64,000 bases of DNA from NCBI RefSeq assembly GCF_041360795.1, contig NZ_JBFUPW010000001.1, positions 1,054,001 through 1,118,000 on the forward strand, written 5' to 3'. The notes beneath the pieces are model-generated. The model was not told the DNA's origin and did not search any database. It saw nothing but the letters and a program-made list of their open reading frames with translations. The position numbers and the translations under genes are program-made. The DNA comes from Arthrobacter_E sp041360795. Its GTDB lineage: Bacteria > Actinomycetota > Actinomycetes > Actinomycetales > Micrococcaceae. This document shows positions 60,123-64,000 of the stretch, in pieces. Each line of letters opens with the position of its first letter. Positions within the stretch are counted from its first letter, which is position 1.

Positions 60123-61780
60123 ATGCACCATCCCTCCACCCTCAGCCCGCGCCGCCGCGGCGCTTCGGCCGTCGCCATCGGCCTGATCGCCGTTGAGGCT
60201 CTCGCCGGTTGCAGCAGCAAAGCCGTGCAGACGACGACGTCGGGCACGGACGGCGGCCTGACCACGCTCACCCCAGCGGGTGGCGCCGAGGTCGAAAAGG
60301 TCACGTGGAACGTCTTCCAAGGCGAGCCGCAGACCGTGGATCCCTTCCACGCCGCCGACTACACCCGAACATGATCAACTCGAACATGTGCGAGAGCCTG
60401 CTCCAGCAGACCCCGGATTTCCAGATCAAGCCGGGTCTGGCGAAGTCCTTCACCAATCCTGACCCGCTCACCTGGGTCTATGAGCTGCGGGATGACGTCA
60501 CGTTCTGGGACGGCACCCCGATGACCGCAGACGACGTCGCCTACAGCCTGGACGTGAACCTGAAGGACAAGACCTCCTTCTACAACTACCTCTACGCGAA
60601 CGTGGCCTCCGTGGCCAAGAGCGGCGAGCACCAGGTCACCGTCAAGCTCACCAAGCCGGACTATCTGTTCAACGAGGAGATGGCCAGCTCCGCCGGCGTC
60701 GTGGTGGAGAAAGCGTTCCACCAGAAGGCCGGGAAGAAGTTCGGCTCGCCGGACACGGGCCTCATGTGCACGGGCCCGTACCGCTTCAGCCAGTGGAAGC
60801 AGGGTCAGTCGATCTCGGCCACCCGGTATGACGGGTACTGGAACAAGGACCTCAAGCCCAAGGTGAAGCAGATCGACTTCACCTTCCTGACCGATGACAA
60901 CGCGATCACCTCGGGTCTGCTGGCCGGACAGATCGACGGGACATACAACGTGCCGACCTCCGGCACCGCCCAGCTCAAGGCCTCCTCGGCCGGTAAGTAC
61001 TACGTGGGCGCGGCGCCTCTGGAGACGACGCTCGTGGTCGCCAACCCGAAGGGCGCTCTGGCGAACACCAACGTCCGCAAGGCACTGCAGCTGGCCATCG
61101 ACTGGAAGGGCATCGGACAGACGGTGTATGGGGGCCTCGGCACGCCGAGCAAGCTGCAGACCCCGCCGTCCGTGTACGGCTTCGCCAAGGATGAGCTGAA
61201 TAAGCTCGCCGGCACGGTCGCCTCGGATGGCACCGCTCAGATCGAGAAGGCCAAGGCGCTCCTCGCGGATGTCCCGGCGGAGGTGAAGGCGAAGGAGATC
61301 ACTCTGGTGGTCCCGGCTCAGGCCGAGACCCAGCAGCTCGGGGTGTCGATCAAGGACTCCGCGGACAAGATCGGCCTGAAGTTCAAGCTCAACGTGGTTC
61401 CGGCCACCGGCTACTCCAACTACCTGTACGACCCGGCCACCCGAGGCGCCACCGACCTGCTCTACACGCAGTTCTGGCCAGGCATCCCCAACCCGCTCGA
61501 CTGGCTCGCCACCACCGCGGTGACCGGCGGAACGTTCAACCAGTCCGGCTACAACGGCATCGACACCCTGTTCGCCCAGGCCCGCGCCACCAAGGATCCG
61601 GCGCAGCGTGCCGCCGTGGTGGCACAGGCGGAGAAGAAACTCCTCGACGAGATGAACCCGATGTTCCCGGGTGTGGAGCTCCGCAACGACGTGTGGATGA
61701 ACAACCGCATCACCGGCGCCCCGGCGTCGTTCGACTACGTCTACTACCCGTGGGCGGCGCATCTGGGCGGAACCAAGTAG
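60123..61780 (+). pseudogene. dppA: Peptide-type ABC transporter substrate-binding lipoprotein, frameshifted
   Basis: It should encode an SBP_bac_5 lipoprotein of about 552 residues. The first frame (ATG 60123, behind AAGGAG) gives a signal peptide with lipobox LAGC (Cys30) and QGEPQTVDPFHAADYTRT, then stops at 60372-60374. The family sequence continues in the -1 frame as PNMINSNMCESLL to 61780. One extra C in the CCC run at 60364-60366 would join DYT to PNMINSNMCESLL. The downstream frame is otherwise intact to the end (YPWAAHLGGTK). It may be a sequencing error, a recent mutation or a recoding site. It is the last gene of the amidohydrolase-dpp operon. Confidence 0.88.
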
Positions 61781-61821
61781 TCCCACCCCTCAGGCCCGGC
61801 CGCACTGGGGAGGGCGCGCCG

Positions 61822-61868
61822 CGCTGAAAGGGCCCCGGAACCATGGAGGTTCCGGGGCCCTTTCAGCG
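61822..61868. terminator. 21-bp hairpin terminator after dppA
   Basis: A 21-bp perfect stem (61822-61842 with 61848-61868) with a 5-nt loop, followed by TTCTCC. It lies 41 nt after the dppA stop. Confidence 0.85.
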
Positions 61869-61895
61869 TTCTCCGGGTGCGCCGCAACGGAAAAC

Positions 61896-61953
61896 CCCCC
61901 GGCTTGGTGGACGACCCACGGAAATTTCCGTGGGTCGTCCACCAAGCCGGGGG
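61896..61953. repeat. 58-bp perfect palindrome
   Basis: Two 29-bp arms meet at GAAA|TTTC with no spacer. The left arm runs CCCCCGGCTTGGTGGACGAC and then CCACGGAAA. It sits between the dppA terminator and the stop codon (61971) of the convergent MDR gene. Function not evident: bidirectional terminator, cruciform or dispersed palindromic element. Confidence 0.9.
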
Positions 61954-61970
61954 TCGAACCGCGCAGGTGG

Positions 61971-62981
61971 CTAGATACGGACCAGCATCTTGCCGGTGTT
62001 GGCGCCACGCATCATGGACAGGAACGCCTCGACGGTGTTCTCGACGCCGTCGACGATCGTCTCGTCGTAGCTGATGAGGCCCTCGCTGAACCAGCCGTTC
62101 ATCCGCTCGGAGAACTCCTGGCCGAGGTGCAGGTAGGAGCCGAGGGTGAAGCCCTGGAGCCGCAGACCCCGGGTGATCATATTGGCCATGTTGTCCGGGC
62201 CCGGCGTGCGCTCCGTGGTGTTGTACGCGGAGATCGCGCCACACAGTGCCGCGCGGCCGCCGTCGTTGAACGCGTCCAGAGCGGCTTCGAGGTGGTCCCC
62301 GCCGACGTTGTCGAAGTAGACGTCGATGCCCTCCGGAGCGGCGGCCGCGAGGAGTTCGCGCACGTCGCCGTCCTTGTAGTTGAACGCGGCGTCGTAGCCG
62401 TACTTCTCGGTCAGCAGGGCGACCTTCTCGGGGGACCCGGCCGAGCCGATGACGCGCTTGGCGCCCAGAAGCTTCGCGATCTGGCCGGCCGCGGTGCCCA
62501 CGGCGCCGGCAGCGCCGGAGATGAAGACGGTCTCGCCTTCCTTGAGGCTCGCGATCTCGGTGAGGCCCACGTAGGCGGTGAGGCCGGTCATGCCGAGGAT
62601 GTGCAGACGCAGGGAGAGGGGCACGCCCGGGATCTCGGGGACGGCACGGAATGTCTCGGCGGCATCCTGGACGCCGTCCATCCAGCCATGCTGGTGCAGC
62701 ACCACCGTGCCGACGGGCAGAACGTCGGAAGCGGACTCCACCACGCGGCCGATGGCGCCGCCCGCGATCGCCTCGCCCAGGGGATAAGGGGCGACGTAGC
62801 TGCGGGTGTCGTTCATCCGGCCGCGCATGTACGGATCCACGGAGATGAACTCATTGCGGACGCGGACCTGACCGGGCTCGAGCGCGGGGTGGGTGACGGT
62901 CGCGGTGTTGAAGTCCTCCGGCACGGGCCAGCCTTCGGGGCGGCGGGCGAGCTGGATCTCGGTGGTGGTGAAGTCAGTCAT
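61971..62981 (-). CDS. NADP-dependent MDR oxidoreductase (alkenal double-bond reductase type)
   Basis: A 336-residue zinc-free medium-chain reductase like CurA, YncB and mammalian PTGR1. N-terminal marks: NEFISVDPYMRGRM near residues 43-56; GMTGLTAYVGL near 130-140; the cofactor loop FISGAAGAVGTAAGQIAK; and YFDNVGGDHLEAAL. It reduces carbon-carbon double bonds of reactive aldehydes and ketones. It is third in the ohr-DUF1304-MDR operon, which fits detoxification of lipid peroxidation products. ATG behind GGAAGGAACCCC. Confidence 0.9.
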   Translation of the reverse strand: MTDFTTTEIQLARRPEGWPVPEDFNTATVTHPALEPGQVRVRNEFISVDPYMRGRMNDTRSYVAPYPLGEAIAGGAIGRVVESASDVLPVGTVVLHQHGWMDGVQDAAETFRAVPEIPGVPLSLRLHILGMTGLTAYVGLTEIASLKEGETVFISGAAGAVGTAAGQIAKLLGAKRVIGSAGSPEKVALLTEKYGYDAAFNYKDGDVRELLAAAAPEGIDVYFDNVGGDHLEAALDAFNDGGRAALCGAISAYNTTERTPGPDNMANMITRGLRLQGFTLGSYLHLGQEFSERMNGWFSEGLISYDETIVDGVENTVEAFLSMMRGANTGKMLVRI

Positions 62982-62996
62982 GGGGTTCCTTCCGGG

Positions 62997-63392
62997 TCAG
63001 AGGGTGATGCCGAGAATGAGGGAGATGACGCCAAGCGCGGGGATCACGCCCTGCTTGAGCGCTGCGGATGCCTTCTCCGGGCTGGAGAGCAGGAGCACCA
63101 GGCTGGCGGCGACCATCGAGCCGGCGCCGGTGAAGACGAGGGTGTTGCCGACGGCGGGCTGGCCGGCGGCCACGAGGATGATGCCGAGCAGGACGGCGAT
63201 CGCCAGGAAGAGGTTGTAGAAGCCCTGGTTGAAGGCCAGCTCACGAGTGGCGGTGGCTTCGGTCTCGCTGGTGCCGAACACGGCGCGCGCCCGCGGCGAG
63301 GTCCAGGCGAAGGATTCCATCCAGAAGATGAAGACGTGCACGAGCGCGGCGATGCCGCTCAGGATGAGGCCGACGACGGCGAGGACGGTCAT
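62997..63392 (-). CDS. DUF1304 membrane protein
   Basis: A 131-residue membrane protein with four predicted transmembrane segments. The family signature HVFIFWMESFAWTSPRAR (19-36) and the segment FNQGFYNLFLA are clear. Function unknown. The ATG begins one base after the ohr stop, so translation is coupled to ohr, and 15 nt separate it from the MDR gene. Confidence 0.88.
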   Translation of the reverse strand: MTVLAVVGLILSGIAALVHVFIFWMESFAWTSPRARAVFGTSETEATATRELAFNQGFYNLFLAIAVLLGIILVAAGQPAVGNTLVFTGAGSMVAASLVLLLSSPEKASAALKQGVIPALGVISLILGITL

Positions 63393-63393
63393 G

Positions 63394-63816
63394 TCAGGCC
63401 ACCGCGAGTTCGACGTCGATGTTGCCGCGCGTCGCGTTGGAGTACGGGCAGACCTGGTGCGCCTTCTCGATCAGTTCCTGAGCCTGCTCGCGGGGGAGTG
63501 CGGGCAGGTCGACCTCGAGGCGGACGGAGAGGCCGTAGCCGCCATTGTCGAGGGAGTGCAGCGAGACGTCGGCAACGACTTCGGATTCACCGGCGTCGAG
63601 CTTGGCCTGTGCCGCCACAAGCTTGAGTGCCGAGTGGAAGCAGGCGGCGTACCCGGCGGCGAAGAGCTGTTCCGGGTTGGTGGCTCCGCCGGCTCCGCCG
63701 AGTTCCTTCGGGGTGCGGACCGGGGCGTCGAGGAGGCCGTCGGAGGACTGGATGTGGCCGTTGCGGCCATCTCCATGGGCGACGGCGGTGGCTGTGTAGA
63801 GAGCTTTTGTAGTCAT
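63394..63816 (-). CDS. ohr: Organic hydroperoxide resistance protein (Ohr)
   Basis: A 140-residue thiol peroxidase of the OsmC/Ohr family that reduces organic and fatty acid hydroperoxides. Peroxidatic Cys59 is in GYAACFHSALK and resolving Cys123 in HQVCPYSNATRGN; LYTATAVAHGDGRNG and NPEQLFAAGYAACF are Ohr marks. ATG 63816 is chosen because it gives the family N-terminus; an in-frame start upstream would read into the divergent regulator. It is first in a three-gene operon and is probably repressed by OhrR. Confidence 0.94.
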   Translation of the reverse strand: MTTKALYTATAVAHGDGRNGHIQSSDGLLDAPVRTPKELGGAGGATNPEQLFAAGYAACFHSALKLVAAQAKLDAGESEVVADVSLHSLDNGGYGLSVRLEVDLPALPREQAQELIEKAHQVCPYSNATRGNIDVELAVA

Positions 63817-63828
63817 GTACGCAACTAT

Positions 63829-63853
63829 ATTGTGCAAAATACAAATGCGCAAT
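63829..63853. promoter_or_regulatory. Candidate OhrR operator
   Basis: ATTGTGCA-N9-TGCGCAAT is an inverted repeat with 8-bp arms and one mismatch, AT-rich in the centre. It fills the 50-bp gap between ohr and the divergent ohrR and overlaps where both promoters must lie, including TAGAAT at 63855-63860. Confidence 0.6.
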
Positions 63854-63866
63854 CTAGAATAGAGAC

Positions 63867-64000
63867 ATGTCCTACGAACAACTCGACCTCGACGCGCAGC
63901 TGTGCTTCCCGCTGCACGCGGCATCGCGCGCCGTGACGCGCGCCTATGGGGAGCTGCTGGCCGAATCGGGCCTCACTTACCCGCAATATCTGGTGATGCT
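63867..64000 (+). CDS. ohrR: MarR-family regulator OhrR, 5' part
   Basis: The first 44 codons of a MarR-type peroxide sensor, cut by the end of the window. LDAQLCFPLHAASRAVTRAY contains the redox Cys13, the conserved reactive cysteine of OhrR, followed by GLTYPQYLVML. On oxidation by organic peroxides OhrR leaves DNA and ohr is expressed. The ATG is 6 nt after TAGAAT with no Shine-Dalgarno sequence, so it is probably leaderless. Divergent from ohr. Confidence 0.9.
   Translation, partial: MSYEQLDLDAQLCFPLHAASRAVTRAYGELLAESGLTYPQYLVM

Overview
The window reads as chromosomal DNA of a high-GC actinobacterium, most likely a Micrococcaceae member close to Arthrobacter. Evidence: strongly GC-biased codon use, many GTG starts, a mycothiol-type DsbA/nitroreductase homologue, a eukaryote-like IleS behind an ultrashort-stem T-box leader, paired clpP1-clpP2, and the actinobacterial order rne, rplU, rpmA, obgE, proB, proA, nadD, rsfS. 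No insertion sequence, prophage, CRISPR array or rRNA was seen. The genus is an inference from gene content and order.

Layout. 1-8.5 kb: the tail of a Fpg/Nei glycosylase, tRNA-Gly and tRNA-Pro, then the protein quality-control block tig-clpP1-clpP2-clpX with a candidate ClgR operator, a DsbA-family protein, a second Fpg/Nei glycosylase, an intergenic region that may hold a small RNA, and rsgA preceded by a tiny ORF. 8.5-17 kb: valS, gluQ and small accessory genes (chagasin-like lipoprotein, DUF488, GNAT, quinone-reductase-like MDR, TauD-like dioxygenase, SDR). 17-23.6 kb: T-box, ileS, folC, DUF4233, ndk and a VKOR-family protein. 23.6-37.7 kb: the rne-to-rsfS housekeeping run, with a ThiD-TenA fusion gene between rne and rplU, ending in tRNA-Ala.

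37.8-64 kb is accessory and metabolic. The most notable part is 39.3-41.8 kb: an AfsA/ScbA homologue (putative gamma-butyrolactone synthase), a TetR regulator resembling the ArpA/ScbR autoregulator receptors, and an NAD-dependent epimerase-like protein. Together they look like a compact gamma-butyrolactone signalling cassette, followed by a cluster of palindromes. Next comes an amino-acid catabolic region (aldehyde dehydrogenase, SDR, AruI-like ThDP decarboxylase, YtcJ-like amidohydrolase, polar amino-acid ABC importer, TetR, PLP aminotransferase). Its parts fit uptake, transamination, decarboxylation and oxidation of one amino-acid-like substrate. A second operon (54.6-61.8 kb) couples another YtcJ-like amidohydrolase to a dipeptide-type ABC importer whose binding-protein gene carries a one-base frameshift. 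The window closes with a 58-bp perfect palindrome, an alkenal-reductase-like MDR, DUF1304, ohr and the divergent start of ohrR.

Regulatory DNA is readable in many places: strong hairpin terminators, a T-box, several operator-like palindromes, two CRP/GlxR-like sites, and a recurring arrangement in which a -10-like hexamer lies 5-6 nt before the start codon, which points to leaderless transcripts.
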